Origin: Sphingomonas colocasiae
GTDB taxonomy: Bacteria > Pseudomonadota > Alphaproteobacteria > Sphingomonadales > Sphingomonadaceae
Reading direction: 5' to 3'
DNA: 64,000 bases
Assembly (NCBI RefSeq): GCF_019880585.1
Contig: NZ_JAINVV010000008.1
Coordinates: 310,001-374,000 of the forward strand
How positions within the stretch are numbered: the first letter of the stretch is position 1; each line of letters opens with the position of its first letter. The position numbers and the translations under genes were made by a program. Positions 9,326 to 18,096 of this stretch are shown piece by piece. Under the pieces are notes generated by a model. It was not told the origin of the DNA. It saw only the letters and a program-made list of their open reading frames with translations, and searched no databases.

Positions 9326-10809
9326 TGCGGATCCTGATTTCCGACGATGCGCTCGCCATCGCCTGCGGCGCTGACCGGGTGGCCAATGCCTTCGCCAAGG
9401 CCGCGCCCGACGCGGAGATCGTGCGGGTATCGAGCTGGGGCATGCACTGGCTGGAACCGCTGGTCGAGATCGAACTGGACGGCACCCGCACGGGCTATGG
9501 CCCGGTCTCCCCCGCCGACGTGCCCGCCATCTTGGACGGACGCGGCGACGCGATCCGGATCGGCGACGTCGCGGCCCATCCCTTTATCGCCGCCCAGACG
9601 CGGCTGACCTTCGCGCGCGCCGGCCGCACGCGGCCATTGTCGCTCGACGATTATGAAGCGACCGGCGGCTGGGCCGGCCTGAGAGCCGCCCGCGCGATGA
9701 CGCCGCAACAGATCGTCGAGACCGTCACCGCATCGGGGCTGCGCGGGCGCGGCGGCGCGGGTTTTCCCGCCGGCATCAAGTGGAAGACGGTGCTCGATGC
9801 GCCGGGCGCCCGCAAATATATCGTCTGCAACGCCGATGAAGGCGACAGCGGCACCTTTGCCGATCGGATGCTGATCGAGGGCGATCCCTATCTGCTGATC
9901 GAGGGCATGGCGATCGCCGGGCTGGCGACAGGCGCCGATACCGGCTTCGTCTATGTCCGCTCCGAATATCCCCATGCGATCGCGAAGCTCGAAGCCGCCG
10001 TGGCAGCGAGCCGCGCGATCGTCGCGCCGTTCAGGATCGAAGTGCGCACGGGCGCCGGCGCCTATGTCTGCGGCGAGGAGACATCGCTGCTCAATTCGCT
10101 GGAGGGCAAGCGTGGCGAAGTCCGCGCCAAGCCGCCGCTCCCGGCGCATCAGGGGCTGTTCGGGCGCCCGACCGTCATCAACAATGTGCTCACGCTCGCC
10201 GCCGTACCCTTTGTGCTGGCCGAAGGGCCGCAGGCCTATGCCGATTACGGCATGGGGCGTTCGCGCGGGACCATGCCGATCCAGCTTGCCGGCAATATCC
10301 GCCATGGCGGGCTGTTCGAGACCGCCTTCGGCATCACGCTGGGCGAACTTGTCGACGCGATCGGCGGCGGCACCGAGAGCGGCCGGCCGGTGCGCGCGGT
10401 GCAGGTGGGCGGGCCGCTCGGCGCCTATTTCCCGCCGGCGCTGTTCGACACGCCCTTCGATTACGAGGCCTTCGCGGCGCGCGACGGGCTGATCGGCCAT
10501 GGCGGCGTGACCGTGTTCGACGACCGGGTGGACATGGCGGCGCAGGCGCGTTTCGCGATGGCGTTCTGCGCGGTGGAAAGCTGCGGCAAATGCACGCCCT
10601 GCCGGATCGGATCGACGCGCGGCATCGAAACCATCGACCGGATCGTCGCGAACGAGAACAGGCTGGCCAATATCGCGCTTGTCGAGGAACTGTGCGAGAC
10701 GATGAAGTTCGGATCGCTGTGCGCGCTGGGCGGTTTCACCCCCTATCCCGTGTTGAGCGCGCTCCATCATTTCCCAGAGGATTTCGGCCTGAAGGACGCT
10801 GCCGAATGA
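9325..10809 (+). CDS. fdsB: NAD-dependent formate dehydrogenase beta subunit (NuoF-like)
   Basis: The 494-residue diaphorase subunit that takes electrons from the cluster chain to FMN and reduces NAD+. An N-terminal ferredoxin-like region of about 120 residues precedes the NuoF core. That core has the FMN site GLRGRGGAGFPAGIKWKT near residue 139, NADEGDSGTFADR near residue 170 and the [4Fe-4S] motif ESCGKCTPCRIG near residue 417. Its ATG overlaps the fdsG stop, and its stop overlaps the mobA ATG by four bases. Confidence 0.95.
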   Translation: MRILISDDALAIACGADRVANAFAKAAPDAEIVRVSSWGMHWLEPLVEIELDGTRTGYGPVSPADVPAILDGRGDAIRIGDVAAHPFIAAQTRLTFARAGRTRPLSLDDYEATGGWAGLRAARAMTPQQIVETVTASGLRGRGGAGFPAGIKWKTVLDAPGARKYIVCNADEGDSGTFADRMLIEGDPYLLIEGMAIAGLATGADTGFVYVRSEYPHAIAKLEAAVAASRAIVAPFRIEVRTGAGAYVCGEETSLLNSLEGKRGEVRAKPPLPAHQGLFGRPTVINNVLTLAAVPFVLAEGPQAYADYGMGRSRGTMPIQLAGNIRHGGLFETAFGITLGELVDAIGGGTESGRPVRAVQVGGPLGAYFPPALFDTPFDYEAFAARDGLIGHGGVTVFDDRVDMAAQARFAMAFCAVESCGKCTPCRIGSTRGIETIDRIVANENRLANIALVEELCETMKFGSLCALGGFTPYPVLSALHHFPEDFGLKDAAE

Positions 10810-11348
10810 CGCGCGCGCATACCCTGGGCGCGATCGTCGCCGGCGGCCGGTCCAGCCGGTTCGGCAGCGACAAGGCGCTGGCGCCGCTCGCGGGGGAGCC
10901 GTTGCTGGCGCATGTCGTCCGCGCGCTTGGCGCCCATTGCGATGCCGTCGTCATCATCGGCCGCGAGTCGGAGCTCGCCCGATCGATCGCGGACTGGCCC
11001 CGGCCCGGCCTTGGCCCGCTCGGCGGGCTGGCGGGCGCGATGCGGCATGCGATCGACCGGGGTTTCGATCAGGTGCTGAGCTGCGGCGTCGACGGAATCG
11101 GCCTGCCCGGCGATATCATCGACCGGCTGAGCCCCGCCCCCGCCTATGTCGCCAGCCAGCCGGTGATCGGCCTGTGGCCCGCCACGGCGCATGAAACGCT
11201 GGAAGACATGATCCATGGCGGCGCGAAGCTTTCGGTTCGCGGCTTCGCCGAACGGATCGGCGCGCGCGCGGTGGAACTCGACACCCCGCCCGCGAATATC
11301 AACACGCCCGAAGATCTCGCGCGTCTGGAGAAGACCCATGGGTTATGA
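10806..11348 (+). CDS. mobA: Molybdenum cofactor guanylyltransferase
   Basis: Attaches GMP to molybdopterin to make the bis-MGD cofactor needed by FdsA. It has 180 residues. The nucleotide-binding signature AGGRSSRFGSDKAL is at about residues 12-25, and a later CGVDGIGLP block is the metal-binding Asp region. It overlaps fdsB by four bases and fdsA by eleven, so it is translated as part of the fds operon. In the Rhodobacter and Cupriavidus fds operons the accessory gene is fdhD (fdsC); here none is seen and mobA takes the accessory role within the operon. Confidence 0.9.
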   Translation: MTRAHTLGAIVAGGRSSRFGSDKALAPLAGEPLLAHVVRALGAHCDAVVIIGRESELARSIADWPRPGLGPLGGLAGAMRHAIDRGFDQVLSCGVDGIGLPGDIIDRLSPAPAYVASQPVIGLWPATAHETLEDMIHGGAKLSVRGFAERIGARAVELDTPPANINTPEDLARLEKTHGL

Positions 11349-14184
11349 GCGCCAGCCCGATTTCGGCACACCCGCCTCGTCATCCGAAGAGCAGGTGACG
11401 CTGACCATCGACGGCCGTCCCGTCACCGTACCCGCCGGCACCACGGTGATGCGCGCGGCGGCGGAGATCGGCACCGCGATCCCCAAGCTGTGCGCCACCG
11501 ATTCGCTCAAGCAGTTCGGATCGTGCCGGTTGTGCCTGGTCGAGATCGACGGCGCGCGCGGTACACCGGCATCCTGCACCACCCCCGTCGCGCCGGGCAT
11601 GACCGTGCACACCCAGACGCCCCGGCTGCAAAAGCTGCGCAAGGGCGTGATGGAACTCTATATCTCCGATCACCCGCTCGACTGCCTGACCTGCGCCGCC
11701 AACGGCGATTGCGAATTGCAGGACCAGGCGGGCGCGGTCGGGCTGCGCGACGTGCGCTACGGCTATCAGGGCGCCAACCATCTCGGCCAGGCTAAGGACC
11801 GCTCCAATCCCTATTTCGACTTCGAATCCTCGAAATGCATCGTCTGCTCGCGCTGCGTGCGCGCCTGCGAGGAGGTGCAGGGCACCTTCGCGCTGACGAT
11901 CCAGGGCCGCGGCTTCGGATCCAAGGTCTCGGCGGGCACCGCCGACGACGATTTCCTCTCGTCCGAATGCGTCTCGTGCGGCGCCTGCGTCCAGGCCTGC
12001 CCGACCGCGACGCTCAGCGAGAAGTCGCTGATCGAGATCGGCACGCCCGAGCGTTCGGTCGTCACCACCTGCGCCTATTGCGGCGTCGGCTGCACCTTCC
12101 GCGCGGAGATGCGCGGCGAACAGCTCGTGCGCATGGTGCCGTGGAAGGACGGCAAGGCCAATCGCGGCCATAGCTGCGTCAAGGGCCGCTTCGCATGGGG
12201 CTATGCCCAGCATGAGGAGCGCATCACCCGGCCGATGATCCGCGCGAGCATCGATCAGCCATGGCAGGAGGTGAGCTGGGAGCAGGCCTTCGCCCATGCC
12301 GCGTCCGAACTGAAGCGCATCCAGGCGAAATACGGCCAGCGATCGATCGGCGGCATCACGTCCAGCCGCTGCACCAATGAGGAGACCTTCCTCGTCCAGA
12401 AGCTGATCCGCGCCGGTTTCGGCAACAACAATGTCGATACCTGCGCGCGCGTCTGCCATTCGCCGACCGGCTACGGGCTCAAGACCACCTTCGGCACCTC
12501 CGCCGGCACGCAGGATTTCGACAGTGTCGAACACACCGACGTGATGCTGGTGATCGGCGCCAACCCGACCGACGCGCACCCCGTTTTCGGCAGCCGGATG
12601 AAGAAGCGGCTGCGCGAGGGCGCGAAGCTGATCGTGATCGATCCGCGCCGCACCGATCTGGTCCGCTCACCGCATATCGAGGCGGCGCATCATCTGCCGC
12701 TGCGCCCCGGCACCAATGTCGCGGTGCTGACGGCCATGGCGCATGTCGTCGTGACCGAAGGGCTCGCCGACGAGGCCTTTATCCGCGAACGCTGCGACTG
12801 GGACGAATATCGCGACTGGGCGGAATTCGTCTCGCACGAGCGCAACAGCCCCGAGACGCTGGCCCCCGTCACGCTGGTCGATCCGGCGGAACTGCGCGCG
12901 GCGGCGCGGCTCTACGCCACCGGCGGGAACGGCGCGATCTATTATGGGCTGGGCGTGACCGAGCACAGCCAGGGATCGTCGACGGTGATGGCGATCGCCA
13001 ACCTCGCCATGGCGACGGGCAATATCGGGCGGCCCGGCGTGGGCGTGAATCCCTTGCGCGGGCAGAACAACGTGCAAGGCGCGTGCGACATGGGCAGCTT
13101 CCCGCACGAATTGTCGGGCTATCGCCACATCTCCGACGGCGCGACGCGCGCGCTGTTCGAGCAGGACTGGGGCGTCGACCTCGATCCCGAGCCGGGCTTG
13201 CGTATTCCCAACATGCTCGACGCCGCCGTCGATGGCAGCTTCAAGGCCATCTATATCCAGGGCGAGGACATCCTCCAGTCCGACCCCGATACCCGCCATG
13301 TCTCCGCCGGGCTCGCCGCGATGGAATGCGTCATCGTGCAGGATCTGTTCCTCAACGAAACCGCCAATTACGCGCATATCTTCCTGCCCGGATCGACCTT
13401 CCTGGAGAAGGACGGCACCTTCACCAATGCCGAGCGCCGCATCCAGCCGGTCCGCAAGGTGATGACCCCGCTCAACGGCTATGCCGATTGGGAAGTGACG
13501 CAGGAACTGGCGCGCGCGATGGGGCTCGACTGGAATTACGCGCATCCCGGCGAGATCATGGACGAGATCGCGCGGCTGACCCCGAGCTTCGCGGGCGTGA
13601 ACTTCCGCCGCCTCGACGAAGCGGGCTCGCTGCAATGGCCGGTCAACGAAGCCGCGCCCCAGGGCACGCCGACGATGCACATCGACGGCTTCGTGCGCGG
13701 CAAGGGCAAGTTCGTCGTGACCGATTATGTGCCGACCGACGAAAAGACCGGCCCGCGCTTCCCGCTGCTGCTGACCACGGGCCGCATCCTCAGCCATTAC
13801 AATGTCGGCGCGCAGACGCGGCGGACCGCCAACACCGCCTGGCATCCCGAGGACCGGCTGGAGATCCATCCGGTCGATGCCGAGGATCGCGGGCTGAAGG
13901 ACGGCGAATGGGTGCGCCTGGCCAGCCGATCGGGCGAAACCACGCTGCGCGCGCTGATCACCGATCGCGTCGCGCCGGGCGTCGTCTACACCACCTTCCA
14001 CCATCCCGCGACCCAGGCCAATGTGGTGACCACCGACTTTTCGGACTGGGCCACCAATTGCCCCGAATACAAGGTGACCGCGGTTCAGGTGACGCCGTCC
14101 AACGGCCCCACTGACTGGCAGGAGGATTATGAGGCGCTCTCCGAACGCTCGCGGCGGATCGCGCCGCTGGAGGCGGCGGAGTGA
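11338..14184 (+). CDS. fdsA: NAD-dependent formate dehydrogenase alpha subunit (molybdenum, cysteine type)
   Basis: The 948-residue catalytic subunit oxidising formate to CO2. In order: a NuoG-like [2Fe-2S] domain (LCATDSLKQFGSCRLC, about residues 51-66), a His-Cys3 cluster site (HPLDCLTCAANGDC), a ferredoxin domain with two [4Fe-4S] motifs (CIVCSRCVRAC and CVSCGACVQAC, about residues 167-225), then the bis-MGD domain opening with CAYCGVGC near residue 245. The Mo ligand is the Cys of CARVCHSPTG near residue 374, followed by the conserved His; there is no in-frame TGA, so selenocysteine is not used. A NuoG-like N-terminus plus FdsG and FdsB indicates a soluble NAD-linked complex. Confidence 0.96.
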   Translation: MGYERQPDFGTPASSSEEQVTLTIDGRPVTVPAGTTVMRAAAEIGTAIPKLCATDSLKQFGSCRLCLVEIDGARGTPASCTTPVAPGMTVHTQTPRLQKLRKGVMELYISDHPLDCLTCAANGDCELQDQAGAVGLRDVRYGYQGANHLGQAKDRSNPYFDFESSKCIVCSRCVRACEEVQGTFALTIQGRGFGSKVSAGTADDDFLSSECVSCGACVQACPTATLSEKSLIEIGTPERSVVTTCAYCGVGCTFRAEMRGEQLVRMVPWKDGKANRGHSCVKGRFAWGYAQHEERITRPMIRASIDQPWQEVSWEQAFAHAASELKRIQAKYGQRSIGGITSSRCTNEETFLVQKLIRAGFGNNNVDTCARVCHSPTGYGLKTTFGTSAGTQDFDSVEHTDVMLVIGANPTDAHPVFGSRMKKRLREGAKLIVIDPRRTDLVRSPHIEAAHHLPLRPGTNVAVLTAMAHVVVTEGLADEAFIRERCDWDEYRDWAEFVSHERNSPETLAPVTLVDPAELRAAARLYATGGNGAIYYGLGVTEHSQGSSTVMAIANLAMATGNIGRPGVGVNPLRGQNNVQGACDMGSFPHELSGYRHISDGATRALFEQDWGVDLDPEPGLRIPNMLDAAVDGSFKAIYIQGEDILQSDPDTRHVSAGLAAMECVIVQDLFLNETANYAHIFLPGSTFLEKDGTFTNAERRIQPVRKVMTPLNGYADWEVTQELARAMGLDWNYAHPGEIMDEIARLTPSFAGVNFRRLDEAGSLQWPVNEAAPQGTPTMHIDGFVRGKGKFVVTDYVPTDEKTGPRFPLLLTTGRILSHYNVGAQTRRTANTAWHPEDRLEIHPVDAEDRGLKDGEWVRLASRSGETTLRALITDRVAPGVVYTTFHHPATQANVVTTDFSDWATNCPEYKVTAVQVTPSNGPTDWQEDYEALSERSRRIAPLEAAE

Positions 14185-14456
14185 ACGGACAGGAGCGCCT
14201 GATCTACATGGCCAACCAGATCGCGCGGAATCTGGGCGCGATGCAGCATGATCACGCGGTGGCGGCGGTCGCCGACCATATCCGCATGTTCTGGGATCCG
14301 CGGATGAAGGCGAAGGTCTTCGCCGACGGCGCCGGCCTCTCGCCGATCGCCGCCGCCGCGATCGAGATGCTGAAACAAGGCGTGGATCCGGGCCACCAGA
14401 CCCGCGCGACCGAGTTCAACGCCGTGGATGAGACCGGCGGCTCCGACGCGGGGTAG
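14181..14456 (+). CDS. fdsD: Formate dehydrogenase delta subunit
   Basis: A 91-residue protein of the FdsD family, the small subunit found at the end of fds operons and needed for an active complex. Family features are the N-terminal RLIYMANQIARNLGA and the DHIRMFWDPRMKAK block. It starts with GTG at 14181, which overlaps the fdsA stop by four bases. A REP-like inverted repeat follows and separates it from the convergent peroxidase gene. Confidence 0.92.
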   Translation: MNGQERLIYMANQIARNLGAMQHDHAVAAVADHIRMFWDPRMKAKVFADGAGLSPIAAAAIEMLKQGVDPGHQTRATEFNAVDETGGSDAG

Positions 14457-14483
14457 TACGGCCGTCGCAGATCAAGCATCTTT

Positions 14484-14572
14484 GTCATTCCCGCACACGC
14501 GGGAATCCAGCTTTTCCGTGAAGCATCAGAAAGAAGAAGAAGAAGCTGGATTCCCGCATACGCGGGAATGAC
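14484..14572. repeat. Paired palindromic REP-like element between fdsD and gpx
   Basis: Left arm 14484-14513 (GTCATTCCCGC and on) and right arm 14543-14572 are inverted copies of about 30 bases with few mismatches. An AG-rich spacer of 29 bases carries repeated AAG units. Each arm forms its own hairpin and the pair can form one large cruciform. It lies between convergent genes, where it could end transcripts from both sides. Confidence 0.85.
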
Positions 14573-14600
14573 AGGATAGGGCTTAACCCTCTATCAAATC

Positions 14601-15149
14601 CTATCCCTTCGCCAGTTCAGTCTCGATCGCCGCGACCAGCGCCGTATCGTCGGGCGCGGTGGTCGGGGCGAAGCGGCCGACGACCGTGCCGTCGCGGCCG
14701 ATCAGGAACTTCTCGAAATTCCAGAGGACTTCGGGCTCGGGATTGGGCGTCATGCCGAAGCCGCGCAGCCGTTCGCGGAACGCCTCGGGATCGCCGAGCG
14801 CCGTCGGCGCTGCATTGGTCAGCGCGGCGTAGAGCGGGTGCTTGTCGGCGCCCGTCACCTGGATCTTTTCGAACATCGGGAAATCCACGCCGAAATTGGT
14901 CGTGCAGAATTCGGCGATCTCGTCGTTGCTTCCCGGCTCCTGCGCGCCGAAATCATTGGCGGGAAAGCCGGCGACCACCAGCCCCTGGTCGCGATATCGG
15001 GCGTAAAGCGCCTCCAGCCCTTCATATTGCGGCGTGAGCCCGCATTTCGAGGCGACATTCACCGCAAGCACCACCTTGCCCGCATAGTCGCCCAGCGACG
15101 CATCGGCGCCGGTGATGGTCTTCAGTGCGATATCCTGAATCGCGGTCAT
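14601..15149 (-). CDS. Glutathione peroxidase family protein (two-cysteine, thioredoxin-type)
   Basis: A 182-residue peroxidase. The peroxidatic residue is Cys36 (VASKCGLT) and a second Cys82 (EIAEFC) matches the resolving cysteine of yeast Gpx3-type enzymes, so it probably uses thioredoxin rather than glutathione. The WNFEKFLIG block near the C-terminus holds the conserved Trp-Asn. The Cys usually found in FPCNQFG is Ala here (FPANDFG). GGAGAAGGAC before the ATG fixes the start at 15149; a longer in-frame start at 15224 would run through a dispersed repeat and is not genuine. Confidence 0.92.
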   Translation of the reverse strand: MTAIQDIALKTITGADASLGDYAGKVVLAVNVASKCGLTPQYEGLEALYARYRDQGLVVAGFPANDFGAQEPGSNDEIAEFCTTNFGVDFPMFEKIQVTGADKHPLYAALTNAAPTALGDPEAFRERLRGFGMTPNPEPEVLWNFEKFLIGRDGTVVGRFAPTTAPDDTALVAAIETELAKG

Positions 15150-15170
15150 GTCCTTCTCCTCGGATGGCCT

Positions 15171-15273
15171 AGAGCATCGTGCGGAAAAGTGGGAACCGGT
15201 TTTCCGCAAAAACGGTGCGATCACAATTATCTAGAGCGGGCTGCGCGATTCACATTTCGCGCAGCCCGCTCTA
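15171..15273. repeat. Composite ~100-base dispersed repeat, copy 1
   Basis: The left half carries GCATCGTGCGGAAAAGTGGG and ACCGGTTTTCCGC, which can fold through GCGGAAAA and TTTTCCGC. The right half is a strong hairpin, AGAGCGGGCTGCGCGA with its complement TCGCGCAGCCCGCTCT. Near-identical copies lie at 27501-27603 and, inverted, at 22748-22872. It sits upstream of gpx and downstream of sdhA. Confidence 0.9.
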
Positions 15274-15283
15274 AGCCTCAACG

Positions 15284-15307
15284 AAAAGGGGCTCCCGAAG
15301 GAGCCCC
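15284..15307 (-). terminator. Rho-independent terminator after sdhA
   Basis: On the minus strand an 8-base GGGGCTCC stem, TTCG loop and GGAGCCCC are followed by TTTT. It begins 7 bases beyond the sdhA stop codon. The position and T-tract argue that the sdhCDA transcript ends here, with no sdhB. Confidence 0.85.
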
Positions 15308-15314
15308 GATCCGA

Positions 15315-17102
15315 TCAGTAAACCCGTGCCTTGGGTTTGATATAGTCGACCTCGTCGGTCAGCGTATATTCGTGGACCGGGCGGGAATCGAGCGTCACCG
15401 CACCCTTTTCGAACCAGCTGATCGTGTGCTTCATCCAGTTCGCGTCGTCGCGATCGGGATAATCCTCGTGCATGTGCGCGCCGCGGCTTTCCTTGCGGTT
15501 GGCGGCCGAATGCATCGTCACCACCGCCTGGGGCAGCATATTGTCGAGCTCCAGCGTCTCGACGAGATCGGTGTTCCAGATCAGCGAACGATCGGTGACG
15601 CCGACGTCCTGCAGATTGGCATAGACCTTGTCGATCAGGCCCTGGCCCTCGCGCAGCAATTCGGTGTCGCGGAACACCGCGCAATGCTTCTGCATCGTGT
15701 GCTGCATGTCGAGGCGGATCTTCGCCGTCGGCGTGCCGCCGGCCGCGTTGCGATACCGGTCGAGACGGCCGAGCGCCTTGTCGTCGGCTTCGGTGTTGAT
15801 CGTGCCGTGCTTACTGTTGGGCTTGATCAGCTCGGCGATGCGGAAGCCGGTCGCGCGGCCGAACACCACCAGATCGATCAGCGAGTTGGAACCGAGGCGG
15901 TTGGCGCCATGGACCGAGACGCACGCCGCTTCACCGACCGCGAACAGGCCGGGGACGACGGAATCGGGATTGCCATCCTTCAGCGTCACCACTTCGCCGT
16001 GATAGTTACAGGGGATGCCGCCCATATTGTAATGGACGGTCGGCGTGACGGGCAGCGGCTGGCGCGTCAGATCGACGCCCGCGAAGATCTTGCCGGTCTC
16101 GGTGATGCCGGGAAGGCGCTCCGCCAGCACCGCCGGATCGATATGATCCAGATGCAGGAAGATATGATCCCCGTTCTTGCCGACGCCACGTCCCTCGCGC
16201 ATTTCCATCGCCATCGAGCGCGCGACGACATCGCGACTGGCGAGATCCTTGGCGGAGGGGGCATAGCGCTCCATGAAGCGCTCGCCTTCGGAATTGGTCA
16301 GATAACCGCCCTCGCCGCGCGCACCCTCGGTGATGAGCACGCCAGCGCCGTAGATGCCGGTCGGGTGGAACTGGACGAACTCCATGTCCTGCAGCGGCAG
16401 GCCGGCGCGCAGCACCATGCCGCCGCCGTCGCCGGTGCAGCTATGCGCCGAGGTCGCGGAGAAATAGGTGCGCCCCGAACCGCCGGTGGCGAGCACCACC
16501 GCGTGGCTGCGGAAACGGTGGATCGATCCGTCTTCCATGCAGAGCGCGATCACGCCCTTGCATTCGCCGCCTTCCATGATGAGGTCTAGCGCGAAATATT
16601 CGATGAAGAAGTCCGCATCGTACTTCAGGCTCTGCTGGTAGAGCGCGTGAAGCATGGCGTGGCCGGTACGGTCGGCCGCCGCGCAGGTGCGCTGCACCGG
16701 CGGGCCGGCGCCCATATTCTGCATATGGCCGCCAAAGGGGCGCTGGTAGATCTTGCCCTCTTCGGTGCGGCTGAACGGCACGCCCGCATGTTCCAGCTCG
16801 ATCACCGCGGCCGGCGCTTCGCGCACCATATATTCGATCGCGTCCTGGTCACCCAGCCAGTCCGATCCCTTGACGGTATCGTACATGTGCCAGGTCCAGT
16901 GATCCGGGCCCATATTGCCGAGGCTGGCGGCGATGCCGCCCTGCGCCGCGACGGTGTGCGAGCGCGTCGGGAACAGCTTGGTGATGCAAGCCGTCTTCAG
17001 CCCCTTTTCCGCGATGCCCATGGTGGCGCGCAGGCCGGAACCGCCGGCGCCGACAACCACGGCGTCGTACATGTGATCGATGATCTTATAGGCTTGCGTC
17101 AT
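15315..17102 (-). CDS. sdhA: Succinate dehydrogenase flavoprotein subunit
   Basis: The 595-residue catalytic subunit of complex II, oxidising succinate to fumarate with covalent [15 protein letters not shown] near residue 18 is the dinucleotide fold; His49 in [10 protein letters not shown] is the flavinylation site. [21 protein letters not shown] near residue 246 is in the active site, and [13 protein letters not shown] is typical. It overlaps sdhD by one base and is last in a C-D-A operon. A terminator follows at once and sdhB is not found in this window. Confidence 0.97.
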   Translation of the reverse strand: MTQAYKIIDHMYDAVVVGAGGSGLRATMGIAEKGLKTACITKLFPTRSHTVAAQGGIAASLGNMGPDHWTWHMYDTVKGSDWLGDQDAIEYMVREAPAAVIELEHAGVPFSRTEEGKIYQRPFGGHMQNMGAGPPVQRTCAAADRTGHAMLHALYQQSLKYDADFFIEYFALDLIMEGGECKGVIALCMEDGSIHRFRSHAVVLATGGSGRTYFSATSAHSCTGDGGGMVLRAGLPLQDMEFVQFHPTGIYGAGVLITEGARGEGGYLTNSEGERFMERYAPSAKDLASRDVVARSMAMEMREGRGVGKNGDHIFLHLDHIDPAVLAERLPGITETGKIFAGVDLTRQPLPVTPTVHYNMGGIPCNYHGEVVTLKDGNPDSVVPGLFAVGEAACVSVHGANRLGSNSLIDLVVFGRATGFRIAELIKPNSKHGTINTEADDKALGRLDRYRNAAGGTPTAKIRLDMQHTMQKHCAVFRDTELLREGQGLIDKVYANLQDVGVTDRSLIWNTDLVETLELDNMLPQAVVTMHSAANRKESRGAHMHEDYPDRDDANWMKHTISWFEKGAVTLDSRPVHEYTLTDEVDYIKPKARVY

Positions 17103-17491
17103 CAGGCGGGGGCTCCACCGAAGGCGATGCGGGCAATGGAGAAAACGCCGAGCGCGGCGCCGCCGATCGCGTAGAAGTTGAGAAGGACGATGCTCAGCAC
17201 GCGCAGCGCATCGTCATGGACATAGTCCTCGATCATCACCTGCATGCCGATGCGCAGGTGCCAGAAGACGCTGACGATCAGCAGCATCATCGGCACCGCC
17301 GCGAGCGGGCTCGACAGCCAGGCGACCACGGTGCCGTGGTCGAAGCCGGGCAGGCGGACGAGCGAGAAGATGAACCACAGGAGCAGGACGAGGTTGCCCA
17401 GCGCCGTCATGCGCTGGATCAGCCAGTGATGCGATCCGTGCTTGGCCGAGCCAAGGCCGCGAACGCGGCCGATTCCGGTGCCGCTACCCAT
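17102..17491 (-). CDS. sdhD: Succinate dehydrogenase membrane anchor subunit
   Basis: A 129-residue inner-membrane subunit with three predicted helices (about residues 28-48, 58-82 and 98-122). The [13 protein letters not shown] stretch near residue 21 and the [20 protein letters not shown] block hold the conserved heme and quinone region. The start at 17491 shares a base with the sdhC stop. A longer in-frame extension to 17689 lies wholly inside sdhC and is rejected. Confidence 0.93.
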   Translation of the reverse strand: MGSGTGIGRVRGLGSAKHGSHHWLIQRMTALGNLVLLLWFIFSLVRLPGFDHGTVVAWLSSPLAAVPMMLLIVSVFWHLRIGMQVMIEDYVHDDALRVLSIVLLNFYAIGGAALGVFSIARIAFGGAPA

Positions 17492-17889
17492 CAGAGGCCC
17501 TTCCCGAGAATGATAAGCCACAATCCGATCGTGGCGAAGATCGCGGCGGCGAAAATGCCGAGCGACCACAGCTTGTTCGACTGGAGCTCGTATCCGGCGC
17601 CGGTATCGAGCACGAAATGGCGCAACCCCGAAAACAGGTGCTGGAAGAACGCCCAGGTCAGGCCGATCGCGACGACATAGCCGGGCCACCAGGTCGCCCA
17701 GCTCATGAAGGTCTCATAGGCCTCCGGCCCGCTGGCGGCGGCGGCGAGCCACCACACGAAGGCGAGCGCGCCAACCACGGCAAGGCCGTTGCCCGTCACG
17801 CGGTGCAGGATGGAAACGGCCATGGCCGGCCCCCATCTCCAGATGCCCAGATGCGGCGACAGCGGCCGTTTGGGATTGCGAGTCATCAT
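17491..17889 (-). CDS. sdhC: Succinate dehydrogenase cytochrome b556 subunit
   Basis: A 132-residue three-helix membrane subunit that helps bind heme b and ubiquinone. The family motif RPLSPHLGIWRWG lies near residue 7, SILHRVTGNGL near residue 27 and HLFSGLRHFVLDTG near residue 80. Two adjacent ATG codons lie at 17889 and 17886; an AAGGGGG sequence just upstream supports this region as the start. It is first in the sdhCDA operon. Confidence 0.93.
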   Translation of the reverse strand: MMTRNPKRPLSPHLGIWRWGPAMAVSILHRVTGNGLAVVGALAFVWWLAAAASGPEAYETFMSWATWWPGYVVAIGLTWAFFQHLFSGLRHFVLDTGAGYELQSNKLWSLGIFAAAIFATIGLWLIILGKGL

Positions 17890-18096
17890 ATCCCCCTTGG
17901 ATTCCGGGACGCTGTTAGGGCCTGCGCCTGCAAGTCGCAATGGCCGGATCACGCCATTGGCGGCCCGGCATCACGACCTGCGCGACCGGCCCTAAGCCCA
18001 AGATTGCCGGCATGCAACACGCCATGCGCCCAACTAACAGGTCATTAACCAACTGCGGCTATGCCCGTTCCCCATGCACATTCCGGGGGCGCAGCC

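Noticed and set aside
11338-14184. Selenocysteine in the formate dehydrogenase
   Set aside because: The Mo-ligand position is Cys (CARVCHSP) and the frame has no internal TGA.
15150-15224. N-terminal extension of the peroxidase sharing a FLRKTGSHFSAR string with a recN extension
   Set aside because: The shared string is a translation of the composite dispersed repeat. Both genes have better downstream starts, with a clear ribosome-binding site for the peroxidase.
17492-17689. N-terminal extension of sdhD
   Set aside because: It lies entirely within sdhC in another frame; the start at 17491 overlaps the sdhC stop by one base as expected for coupled genes.
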